A DNA stretch of 64,000 nt, taken from contig QEVP01000003.1 in the NCBI GenBank assembly GCA_003576765.1, positions 80,377 through 144,376 of the forward strand. The letters run 5' to 3'. Source of the stretch: Pseudomonadota bacterium (GTDB lineage Bacteria > Pseudomonadota > Alphaproteobacteria > Rhizobiales > Xanthobacteraceae). Shown in pieces: positions 46,245 through 53,829 of this stretch. Both the position numbers and the translations under genes were made by a program. Within the stretch, counting starts at the first letter, position 1. Every line of letters starts with the position of its first letter. The notes under the pieces were generated by a model that was not told the DNA's origin, did not search any database, and worked only from the letters and a program-made list of their open reading frames with translations.

Positions 46245-47561
46245 CTAATTTTCCCCTCTAGCGTCAGCGGGCGGCCACCGCAGTTTTCCGCGACCAACGC
46301 GCAAGGCTTCGACCAGCCTGGTGTTGCCCGGCAGCCTTCCTGAGAAGAGGCTGGGCTTTGGGTCCACCGCCGGCTTCTTGAAGGGCGCGACCCGCCGGTA
46401 GTCAGGCGTTTCGAGCCAAGTTCGTCCGTCCCCCTCGTCCGTGACGATTCGATAAAGGCCCGCGGGCGGGGCCGCCGCGATGTCGAGCAGACGCTTATAG
46501 CGTTCGACCGACCATTTCTGGATTCCGCCGCTGAGAGCTTCGGTGCGAAAGCGCGCCCAAAGCGCTGCAGTGTCGGGCGTGGGCCAGTCGCCGGCATCAG
46601 TGTAGGCCGTAATCTCGTCGGATTCGAGCCAGGCCCGCATCTCCGCGGGCGTCACGAAGATCGGCTCGGCGTCCTGAATGGCCGCGATGGCCGCGCGCCG
46701 GGACGGAAGCCCCGCCCGGATCAACATCGCCATCATGAACTGCGGGACGCCGGTTTCGACCGCCGCCGCTGCGCCGCCCGCCACCGTCTCCGGTGACCAG
46801 CCGAGCGACATGCGGCGGGTGCGGACGGCTTCCAGCGCCCAGACCAAGCGATAGGTGAAAGCCTCTTCGACCGCCCGCATGTTCTGCGGTCCGATCTTCT
46901 CGACCGCGTCGCCTGAGATCCAGGCGCGCAGGATGACTTTCCAATTGGCCGGCAGCGCGTTCTTCTTGTCGGGGATGAAGGGCCGCATGAACAGCAACCG
47001 TTCTCCCAGGCCACCAAGGGCGTCGGCGAGCTCGTCGACGTCGCCGCTCAGCGCCGCATCGTCGGCGCGATCGAGCAGCTGGGCCAGTTCATCAGCCATG
47101 GTGTCGATAGAAAGGCCGGCTTCAAGTCCAACCCCCATTGCGAAATGTCCGCGCCGCGCCTGCGGCGTGGTCGACTTCCAGATCAGCGCGGCGCGGGCCT
47201 CGAACACCTTCTTGTGCAGGGGCGCGACCTCCTCTTCTTCGTGGGCGATTTGCCGGGCCCAGAGCGACCCCTTGAGAGCTTCGTCCAGCAACTTTGGAAG
47301 GTCGGCACGATCGGCGTCCAGCGCTTCGATCAGGCCGAACACGGTCGCATCGAGGCGCTCGACGAGCTGCGACAACGGCTCTTCGTCGATGGTCTCCTCT
47401 TCGTCGCCCTCGTCGGTTTCGTCATCCTCATCCGCGTCGGGAACGGAGTCGTACTCGCCAGCGGCGGCCAGACGTTCGGCTACCTCGGCCTCTTCGGTCG
47501 GCGATCTCCAGGCCTCCCGGGCATTTGCTAGATATTCCCACGCATCGTCACGGTCGAGCAC
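46245..47561 (-). CDS. HamB-like helicase, C-terminal fragment
   Basis: 438 codons from the first ATG, but the open frame continues upstream of that ATG with sequence that reads naturally (LKSGLIQIVAEILERLSREGVLDRDD). This shows it is the C-terminal part of the helicase encoded just upstream, separated by a frame change near 47,650. Features: an acidic stretch (DADEDDETDEGDEEETIDEE, about residues 38-60), then helical sequence without recognised enzymatic motifs. It is probably the accessory C-terminal region of a single protein of about 1,150 residues. Whether it is expressed on its own is unknown. Confidence 0.72.
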   Translation of the reverse strand: MLDRDDAWEYLANAREAWRSPTEEAEVAERLAAAGEYDSVPDADEDDETDEGDEEETIDEEPLSQLVERLDATVFGLIEALDADRADLPKLLDEALKGSLWARQIAHEEEEVAPLHKKVFEARAALIWKSTTPQARRGHFAMGVGLEAGLSIDTMADELAQLLDRADDAALSGDVDELADALGGLGERLLFMRPFIPDKKNALPANWKVILRAWISGDAVEKIGPQNMRAVEEAFTYRLVWALEAVRTRRMSLGWSPETVAGGAAAAVETGVPQFMMAMLIRAGLPSRRAAIAAIQDAEPIFVTPAEMRAWLESDEITAYTDAGDWPTPDTAALWARFRTEALSGGIQKWSVERYKRLLDIAAAPPAGLYRIVTDEGDGRTWLETPDYRRVAPFKKPAVDPKPSLFSGRLPGNTRLVEALRVGRGKLRWPPADARGEN

Positions 47562-47617
47562 GCCCTCGCGCGACAGGCGCTCAAGGATCTCGGCGACGAT
47601 CTGGATAAGGCCGCTCT

Positions 47618-49702
47618 TTAGGGTTCGGGCCTTGGCGGAGGCGAGACGTCGACGAAAGCGCGCCCGGCGCGCCCCGCGACATTGGCGAATTCCTCACCCT
47701 TGATCTTCTCACCAGCGCGGTAGAGCGCGGGTACGAGCAGGACCGCAGCGTTGAGATTAAGCCCTTGGGAAAGCGTCGGCGAAGCGACGATGACTTTCAG
47801 CACGCCCTCGGACAGAAGGACTTCCAGCTCGCGCAGGAACGGACTCGGCAGGCGGCCATGATGGATGGCGACGCCGGCCTTCAGGCTGGCGACGGCCGGA
47901 TGGTCTTCACCCAGCCATTCCTTGCCGACCTCCAACGCGCGCGCGATCGGCGCCTCATCCTCCAGCAAAGAATCGAGATAGCCGCGCCTGCAGAGGTCAA
48001 CGACCTGCTTGCCGTAGCTTTCGACCCAGTTGGCCTGGGTCGAGAAGATCAGGGTGCGCTTGCCCTGGCCGGCGAATTCCCAGGCCGCGAAGAGGGCGAG
48101 ATGCGAATTCTTGCGCGGATAGGGGTTCTTCTCCCGGCCGCGCGCGGGCTTCTCCTCGACAAACTTGTCGAGGAATGGACCGTCGTCATCGAGGTCGAGC
48201 CGAAGCAGCGCATCCTTGCCGCGCCAGGTCAGTGCGCCGAAACGCTGGCGCGTGGGGCGCCAGTCGGAGCGCACGGGCTCGCCGGGTTCATCAGAGCGAA
48301 TCCACGCGGTAAGATCGTTGAGTTCGTCGCCGCTCGGCAGGATAGCCGAAAGACAGACGATCCGGCGTTCGGCCGCGTCCGCGCGTCGCAGCAGGCGTTG
48401 CACGAGTGTCTCGTAACGAATCTCGCGCTCGCTTGGCCCGATCATGTGACCTTCATCGAGAACGATCAGGCCGACGTCATCGATCAGCGACGGATCACTT
48501 CGCAGCGCGAAGTCGAGCTTTTCCGGCGTGGCAATAATGATCTCGCGGGTGCGCAGCGCGTCCTCGTCGCCCACCGATAGCCCGCTGGCGCCATACAGCG
48601 AGGAAACGCTGAATCCGAGCGGGGCGAAGGTCTTGCGGAAGGACCGTTCGGTCTGAGCCGACAAGGCGCGAAGCGGGGTGACGATCAGCACCCGGCGAGC
48701 CGAAGACAGGGTCATCAATGCGGCGATTTCCGCAACGCGCGTCTTCCCTGCGCTCGTGGGGAGCGCCACGACCAGGTCGTCGGTGACATCGGTCGACCGC
48801 TGCGCGGCCTCGCGCTGAGAAGGCCATAGCTCCACTTCGGAGGTTTTGCGCGCGTACAGCGAACCGATGAACAGCCGCCGGAGGTCGGGGTATCGCTCCT
48901 CCGTTCCCGCAGGCGGCTCGGTCGGTAGGTTCTGGTGCAGCGCGTGCTGCCAGAGATCGTCGATCAGGTGGCGGCAGAGATTCGAGATCCACCACAGCGG
49001 GACGTTCTCGGCATTGTCGGCCAGGCTGACGGCGGTGGCAAGCAGATCCCGCGCAGTGTCAATCGGCTCATCCTCGCCCGTCTCCAGGGCGAAATCGAAA
49101 AAGGCCAAGGCTCGGCAGATCGTCGTATTCAGGATGGTCGACAGCACATCGTCGATATCGGGCTCGTCGCCGCCCAGCGTTTCGGCCATCTGCTCATCGC
49201 TGTGGGCCTCATTGCCAAGCCAGTCGCGAACAAAGCCGCGCAACTGATCGAGATCGCGCAGGATGAGGTGACGGATCGCCGTTTCGCCAGGCGCGGCGTT
49301 GAGATCTTCGGCCAGCTCGTTGAACAGCGAATAGGCGACAGCCGAATAACCCGCGAGGTGATAGGCTGCGGCAGCTATGGTGCGGCGAAAGCCGCGCTCC
49401 GGCGCCTCGGGATCGCCGTTGCGCACCAAGGCTTCAAAGGCGTTGGCGGCCCGCTCGAACGCCTTGTCCGTCAGGTCCGATGCACCGGTCTGGGCGCGCA
49501 GCGCCATGGCGCCCCGAAGCAGCGCGAAACCATGTTCGGCAAGGTCGGTTTCAATAGTCGCGCCCAACGGCGGCGCGTTCTGCGGCAACACGCCGGCTTC
49601 CCGCATCAGCGACCAGGCCGCGCCACGATAGAGCAGCCGGCCGAGAATGCCGTCGACGGTCGCGGTTGCGAGAAAAGCCGTTAGCTCGTCAGGCGTCTCC
49701 AA
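47618..49702 (-). CDS. HamB-like superfamily 2 helicase, N-terminal part
   Basis: 694-residue Ski2-like DEAD/DEAH helicase. Motifs: LPTSAGKT (Walker A, about residues 314-321), DEGH (motif II, 416-419), SAILPSGDE (motif III, about 452), TLSQGLNLNA (about 650) and GRAGRAF (motif VI, about 681). Residues 1-290 are a helical domain of unknown role. It ends abruptly 12 residues past motif VI in low-complexity PPPRPEP, where related helicases continue; the rest is found in another frame in the next gene. Overlaps hamA by 14 bp. Similar to HamB of Hachiman defence systems. Confidence 0.8.
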   Translation of the reverse strand: METPDELTAFLATATVDGILGRLLYRGAAWSLMREAGVLPQNAPPLGATIETDLAEHGFALLRGAMALRAQTGASDLTDKAFERAANAFEALVRNGDPEAPERGFRRTIAAAAYHLAGYSAVAYSLFNELAEDLNAAPGETAIRHLILRDLDQLRGFVRDWLGNEAHSDEQMAETLGGDEPDIDDVLSTILNTTICRALAFFDFALETGEDEPIDTARDLLATAVSLADNAENVPLWWISNLCRHLIDDLWQHALHQNLPTEPPAGTEERYPDLRRLFIGSLYARKTSEVELWPSQREAAQRSTDVTDDLVVALPTSAGKTRVAEIAALMTLSSARRVLIVTPLRALSAQTERSFRKTFAPLGFSVSSLYGASGLSVGDEDALRTREIIIATPEKLDFALRSDPSLIDDVGLIVLDEGHMIGPSEREIRYETLVQRLLRRADAAERRIVCLSAILPSGDELNDLTAWIRSDEPGEPVRSDWRPTRQRFGALTWRGKDALLRLDLDDDGPFLDKFVEEKPARGREKNPYPRKNSHLALFAAWEFAGQGKRTLIFSTQANWVESYGKQVVDLCRRGYLDSLLEDEAPIARALEVGKEWLGEDHPAVASLKAGVAIHHGRLPSPFLRELEVLLSEGVLKVIVASPTLSQGLNLNAAVLLVPALYRAGEKIKGEEFANVAGRAGRAFVDVSPPPRPEP

Positions 49703-50471
49703 GGTCTTCCGCCCCCTGGTACATGGCCGCGATGAAGTCCTGGTGGTCTTCGACGTGGATGTTCACGACGTAGTGGTCCCGATTGGTCCCGGCAGCGTCG
49801 AGGTCTTCCCTCAGCGAGGCATGGGGGCCGTTGCCCGACACGGTGAAAAGCATGTGGTCGATGCGATCGGCGCGCAGCGACTTCACGCCCACCTCGTCGC
49901 GAAGATCACGGCCCAACGCGTTTTCGGCGGGATCATTGCTCTCGAGCAGGCGGTTGGCGACGAACAGCAGCGAGTCCGGCGTGCAGCGGCCACTGTCGCG
50001 GTCGAGCACCTTGCGGGCGCTGTTCACCGTGGATTTCCCGAGCTTCTTGTTGCTCTTGGCTTCCCCCTTCAGAAGCCACAATTTCTCGTCCTTGCCGCCA
50101 TAGCCGGCGCCGATGAAATCATCGCCGCGCATGGCCATGTTGCGGCCGTCCTTGTAGCGAAGCCGGCGCACGGGGACGCGCAGGCCGATATCTTCCTCCA
50201 CCAGCTCGGTCGCGAGAATCTCCCCCAGGTCTCCGGAGCGGCCCTTGGCCGTCTGAGGCATCGCCTCGCTCAGAATCTTGGCGGCAACCGTGTAGCCGAG
50301 GCGCTCGACATCCTCGGCGATACGCTCGAGACGATCATAGTGGGAACGAATGGTCTCGGCGAGGTCGCCGCTGATCTCGTCGCGGCCGCCATCCTTCTCG
50401 ACATAGGTCCAGTAGTGTTTGCGCTTGTCTTTTTCCTTGGTGGATTCGCACCACCGCTCATACAGCCCCAT
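49689..50471 (-). CDS. HamA-like nuclease (DUF1837)
   Basis: 260-residue protein matching the HamA C-terminal domain (DUF1837), the nuclease of Hachiman systems. A PD-(D/E)xK-like site is visible: GDLGEIL (80-86), RGDDFIGAG with acids at 117-118, and LLKGEAKSN with Glu137-x-Lys139. The start at ATG 50471 is preceded by a purine-rich GGGGGGAAGC; a GTG 12 nt earlier is an alternative. It lies 16 bp after abiEii and overlaps the helicase by 14 bp, so it is firmly in the operon. Nuclease role inferred from family and motif. Confidence 0.82.
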   Translation of the reverse strand: MGLYERWCESTKEKDKRKHYWTYVEKDGGRDEISGDLAETIRSHYDRLERIAEDVERLGYTVAAKILSEAMPQTAKGRSGDLGEILATELVEEDIGLRVPVRRLRYKDGRNMAMRGDDFIGAGYGGKDEKLWLLKGEAKSNKKLGKSTVNSARKVLDRDSGRCTPDSLLFVANRLLESNDPAENALGRDLRDEVGVKSLRADRIDHMLFTVSGNGPHASLREDLDAAGTNRDHYVVNIHVEDHQDFIAAMYQGAEDLGDA

Positions 50472-50487
50472 GCTTCCCCCCACTTCT

Positions 50488-51504
50488 TTATTTTGCTGCG
50501 CGATTTACCCGGTCGGCGATGTCTGCGCATCGCTCGATCAGCCTCTCAAAGGGCTCGGCGTCCTTAAGTAGCAGCCCGTCTTCCACCATATGTTCGTAAT
50601 CCGAGGCCAGCGCCGTGCGCGCCTCGCCGCTCGGCACGAGCCGCAACAATCCGTTGACGGCGGCCTCATAGTCGACGGGCGCGCCGTCCGCCGCCTTCTC
50701 CGCGAAGAACATGCTTTTGTGCCGTGCTACCGCCAGGGCGAGATCTCGATCAGCCGCGGCCGCGTCGGCAATCCCGGCGTCATCCAGGCGGACCACGTCA
50801 TGCCAATGGCGAGCGAACCGCTCCCCGCGAAGCCGTTCCTGCAAGCAGAAGACGTGGATCGCGGTTGCCTTTTCCCAAAAGGTCCGCTCGGCGTGCATCA
50901 CGCGCGGCGACGCCGCGGGGAACGTCACGCCCTCGACCAGGCCCGTCGCATCGCAGACCACATCACGCACGCTGGCCGGTTCGCCGGTCGAGCGGGCGCC
51001 GAATTCCAGCATGACGCTTGGCGCGACATAACCGGAGCCGGTAGAGGTCGCTTCATAGTCGATGAAGAGTTTCTCGCCGTCGACCCGGGTCGCGGCCGAC
51101 ACGCCCTGCGCTCCAATGGCGTCGATGAGCAGGGGCTGCACCGTGCCCGAAATCCACTCCGGCAGGCGGTGGCGCACCGCTTTCGACCAGCGCTTCTCTT
51201 CGCTGCGCGTTGCCGGCAGGGCCTCGCCATTGTCGCCCACCAGATCGGGCGCGATCGCTCGGATGTCGTAGGTCAGATCGACATCTTCCGAGAAGCGCTG
51301 AATGACGCCGTAGGCTTTTGAAAGCGATGTCCCGCCCTTGAAAACGAGATGGTCGCCGAGCGCGGAGCCGAAAACGGTTTGAAGGGCCCAGACGACCCAA
51401 ACGTCCTTCTCGAGCAGATGGGCGGGCCGCCCTGAACGATCGGCGGCCACGCCCAGCGCGTCACGACGGTCCGCCGCCGACAGGGACAGAAAGGGATCAG
51501 CCAT
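50488..51504 (-). CDS. abiEii: AbiEii-family nucleotidyltransferase toxin
   Basis: 338-residue nucleotidyltransferase-fold protein of the AbiEii/AbiGii toxin family (type IV abortive-infection). Core motifs: EKDVWVVWALQTVFG (about 32), FKGGTSLSKAYGVIQRFSEDVDLTYD (55-80) with the GGTS and SEDVDL acidic pair. The toxin of this family arrests growth, probably by modifying tRNA or similar targets. The start MADPFLSLS at 51504 overlaps the abiEi stop by 8 nt, the expected coupling. Length is normal and all motifs are intact. Confidence 0.87.
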   Translation of the reverse strand: MADPFLSLSAADRRDALGVAADRSGRPAHLLEKDVWVVWALQTVFGSALGDHLVFKGGTSLSKAYGVIQRFSEDVDLTYDIRAIAPDLVGDNGEALPATRSEEKRWSKAVRHRLPEWISGTVQPLLIDAIGAQGVSAATRVDGEKLFIDYEATSTGSGYVAPSVMLEFGARSTGEPASVRDVVCDATGLVEGVTFPAASPRVMHAERTFWEKATAIHVFCLQERLRGERFARHWHDVVRLDDAGIADAAAADRDLALAVARHKSMFFAEKAADGAPVDYEAAVNGLLRLVPSGEARTALASDYEHMVEDGLLLKDAEPFERLIERCADIADRVNRAAK

Positions 51505-52096
51505 GGGCCGCCTTGCCGACGCTTCGGGCAAGCCAGGTCGGAAACTGCGGCGCGGCGGCCACCAGTTCGCCGAACGCCGACGGTGGGAGCTTTCGTTTCA
51601 GAGCCTTCAGCGCCGATTCCGCTTTCTCCGGCCCAAGCCAGGCTAGAGCGCGAACCGCTTGGCCTGAGGGGCGATCGGCGAGCGCAAGCTGCCAGCGTGG
51701 CGCATGGCGCAATTCCACGAGCTGCTTGCCCAAGGTCATAGTGCGGCTCCGGCCCGACGTCAGATAAACAGAGCGAACCGGCACCTGCGTCGTCAGCCCC
51801 AGCGCATTTGCGGCAGCCGCGCCGTTCGGCACGATGACTTCCCCGCGCTGCACCGCCAGCGCCTCGATGGCCTGTTCCACCGAAGGCGCGCGTGCTCCAA
51901 ACCGGCTCTTGATCGGACGCAGATACACGCCGCGCCCGGCACGGATCAGATGCCCTCGTTCTGCAAGACGCGACAAAGCCTGGTCCACCCCAGCGCGGCT
52001 GCCGAGGTGGAGAAGGCTCTTTGCCGCCAGCGGCGTTCCTTCCGGCAGCGTCTCGGCGAGCGCCAGGATCTGTTCGGTCAGACGTTGCACCATCAT
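51497..52096 (-). CDS. abiEi: AbiEi-family antitoxin (DUF6088-like)
   Basis: 199-residue AbiEi-like antitoxin with an N-terminal winged-helix domain (ILALAETLPEGTPLAAKSLLHLGSRAGVDQALSRLAERGHLIRAGRGVYLRP) and a C-terminal antitoxin domain (VIVPNGAAAANALGLTTQVPVRSVYLTSG). AGGAG lies right before ATG-ATG at 52096/52093; the second ATG has the better spacing. The next gene is its toxin. A perfect palindrome lies just upstream, consistent with AbiEi autorepression as known in the family. Confidence 0.84.
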   Translation of the reverse strand: MMVQRLTEQILALAETLPEGTPLAAKSLLHLGSRAGVDQALSRLAERGHLIRAGRGVYLRPIKSRFGARAPSVEQAIEALAVQRGEVIVPNGAAAANALGLTTQVPVRSVYLTSGRSRTMTLGKQLVELRHAPRWQLALADRPSGQAVRALAWLGPEKAESALKALKRKLPPSAFGELVAAAPQFPTWLARSVGKAAHG

Positions 52097-52101
52097 TCTC
52101 C

Positions 52102-52129
52102 TGTCAGAAATATATGCGAGTTTCTGACA
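52102..52129 (-). promoter_or_regulatory. Palindromic operator candidate for AbiEi
   Basis: A perfect 9-bp inverted repeat, TGTCAGAAA (52102-52110) and TTTCTGACA (52121-52129), separated by 10 bp, immediately upstream of the abiEi ribosome site. AbiEi antitoxins of characterised systems bind inverted repeats in their own promoter. By position, this palindrome would control the whole five-gene defence operon. The binding itself is not shown by sequence. Confidence 0.68.
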
Positions 52130-52226
52130 TTTTTCAACGGCCACAAAGCTTTCAAACTCAACCCAACCGTCCTTCGTAGCTCCGGTCGCCACGAGGGATC
52201 GATTGAAGGGGGAAAGCCTTCCCCTG

Positions 52227-52249
52227 CGGCCGAGCCACGGTCTCGGCCG
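52227..52249 (+). other. Strong hairpin upstream of ardC
   Basis: A perfect 8-bp stem (CGGCCGAG, 52227-52234, with CTCGGCCG, 52242-52249) sits in the 269-bp region between the divergent abiEi and ardC genes. Neighbouring short stems (GGGGA/TCCCC and GCGGGG/CCCCGC) show that this whole region is highly structured. The role is unknown; it may be an upstream part of the ardC leader or a terminator of antisense transcription. Confidence 0.4.
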
Positions 52250-52310
52250 ACCCCTTCTGCGGGGACACCCCGCAACGCCCCGAGAGTGAGAGTGCGGACG
52301 GATCTTCCGT

Positions 52311-52365
52311 GACGGGTTGAGGGCTGGGAGAGAGGCTCCCGGCGCCCGTCGTGGAGTTTATCCCG
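52311..52365 (+). ncRNA. Recurrent structured leader, copy 1 (ardC)
   Basis: Outer stem GACGGG (52311-52316) with CCCGTC (52345-52350). Inner stem GCTGGGAG (52323-52330) with CTCCCGGC (52336-52343), one G-U pair, closed by loop AGAGG (52331-52335). GGAG at 52353-52356 and ATCCCG then lead to the ATG at 52366. Copies 2 and 3 keep the architecture with compensating changes in the inner stem. Confidence 0.75.
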
Positions 52366-53334
52366 ATGGCCAGAATGGATCGCGCCGCGCGTCGTACCGG
52401 CGACCGCACCAATTTCTATGACGACATCACCAACAAGATCATCGCCGAGCTGGAGGATGGTCGGCTTCCCTGGGTCCAGCCTTGGGGCACGGCCGCGGCC
52501 AAGGCGCCGCTCGCCATGCCGAGGAACGCGGCGACCTCGCGCCAGTATTCCGGCATCAACGTCCTGATCCTCTGGGGCGCCGTCATCCAGCACGGTTTTC
52601 CTTCCCAGCAGTGGCTCACCTTTCGCCAGGCGCTCTCGCTCGGCGGGAACGTCCGGAAGGGCGAGCATGGCACGACCGTCGTCTACGCCGACCGCTTTGT
52701 GCCTGACGATGAAAAGCGCCGCGCGCGCGAGGCCGGCGAAGAGGCGACCGCCATTCCATTTCTGAAGCGGTTCACGGTCTTCAATGCGGCGCAGTGCGAG
52801 GGGCTGCCCGAGAATCTTGCCGTCGAAGCGCCGCCCCCGGCGTCGGGCATGATCGAGCCAAGGGTCGAGGCGCTGATCCGGGCAACGGGAATCGACTTCC
52901 GCATCGGCGGGAGCCGTGCCTTCTACGTTCCCGCCCACAACTATGTGCAGGTGCCGCCGCCCCAGGCCTATTTCGAGCCGATCAATTGGCACCGGACCGC
53001 GCTGCATGAACTCGGCCACGCCACAGGCCATGCTTCCCGCCTCGGACGTGATTTCTCCGGCGCGTTCGGAACGAAAAAGTACGCGTTCGAGGAATTGGTG
53101 GCCGAGATGAACGCCGCCTTTTGCTGCGCCTCACTCGGCATCGTCCCGACCGTCCGCCACGCCGATTATATAGGCTCCTGGCTCGAGGTTCTGCGCGAGG
53201 ACAATCGCGCCATCGTGCGCGCCGCAAGTCAGGCGAGCAAGGCCGCCGACTGGCTGCTCGCACACCTTCCCGAAGCGGACGCCGGAGATCGCCTCGAGGC
53301 GAGCATTCCCGATTGCGACAGGAGGGCGGCATGA
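52366..53334 (+). CDS. ardC: ArdC-family antirestriction/ssDNA-binding metalloprotein
   Basis: 322-residue ArdC-like protein. An N-terminal ssDNA-binding domain (DUF1738: FYDDITNKIIAELEDGRLPWVQPWG, YSGINVLILWG, WLTFRQALSLGGNVRKGEHGTTVVY) is followed by a zinc metallopeptidase-like domain with HELGHATGH near residue 212 and the second half EELVAEMNAAFCCA. ArdC proteins protect entering DNA from restriction and are carried by plasmids and integrative elements. The ATG at 52366 follows leader 1; GGAG is 9 nt upstream. Its stop overlaps the next start (ATGA). Protease activity is not established for the family. Confidence 0.9.
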   Translation: MARMDRAARRTGDRTNFYDDITNKIIAELEDGRLPWVQPWGTAAAKAPLAMPRNAATSRQYSGINVLILWGAVIQHGFPSQQWLTFRQALSLGGNVRKGEHGTTVVYADRFVPDDEKRRAREAGEEATAIPFLKRFTVFNAAQCEGLPENLAVEAPPPASGMIEPRVEALIRATGIDFRIGGSRAFYVPAHNYVQVPPPQAYFEPINWHRTALHELGHATGHASRLGRDFSGAFGTKKYAFEELVAEMNAAFCCASLGIVPTVRHADYIGSWLEVLREDNRAIVRAASQASKAADWLLAHLPEADAGDRLEASIPDCDRRAA

Positions 53335-53652
53335 TCCTCCTGACCGACGAACTGCGTAAGCCGCTACTCGCCAATGGCCGCCGGCGCGATACCGCTCGCC
53401 ACCGAACTGGACGAGGATGGCGACACGTTCTTCGGGCTGGCCGATCTCGGTAACCCTGAGCTTGGCTCCTTCTCGCTGCAGGAGATGTCGTCGCTCCGCC
53501 TGCCGTTCGGCATGGGGATCGAACGGGACATCCTCTTCACGGGGGATTTCCCGCTCTCCGTTTGGGTGGAAGCCGCGCGGCAGGCCGGCAGCATCCGGGC
53601 GGCAGAGCGCATTCTCTATCAGGCCGCTCGGTCACGGCACGGCGGCCATTGA
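53331..53652 (+). pseudogene. DUF2958 family gene with an internal out-of-frame deletion
   Basis: The N-terminus MILLTDELRKPLLANGR matches DUF2958 proteins and begins in an ATGA overlap with ardC. The rest (IPLATELDEDGDTFFGLADLGNPELGSFSLQEMSSLRLPFGMGIERDILFTGDFPLSVWVEAARQ) matches the family but lies in another frame from about 53374. The roughly 25 residues that normally join these parts (the conserved VVKFFNP region) are missing. So a short deletion has removed them and shifted the frame. The gene normally follows ardC in this kind of element. Sequencing error cannot be excluded. Confidence 0.7.
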
Positions 53653-53773
53653 CGCGCAAATACGTGAAGGCGTGAAGTCGGCTTTGAGGCTTTGCGCTTC
53701 CACGCGGCGATAGGCTTTCCTGAAGCGTTCGCGGTTCGGGGTGAGAGAGTAAGAGGGGGAAGGGGATTTTCGT

Positions 53774-53829
53774 GACGGGTTGGAGGCCGAGAGAGAGGCT
53801 TTCGGCCGCCCGTCGCGGAGTACATCCCG
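53774..53829 (+). ncRNA. Recurrent structured leader, copy 2 (parB)
   Basis: Outer stem GACGGG (53774-53779) with CCCGTC (53809-53814). Inner 9-bp stem GGCCGAGAG (53785-53793) with CTTTCGGCC (53799-53807), one G-U pair, loop AGAGG (53794-53798). GGAG at 53817-53820 lies 9 nt before the ATG, exactly as in copy 1. The inner-stem bases differ from copy 1 in both strands but pairing is kept. Confidence 0.75.

Noticed and set aside
47560..47660. Programmed ribosomal frameshift in the helicase
   Set aside because: No slippery sequence was seen and coding sequence is missing at the junction, which points to a deletion.
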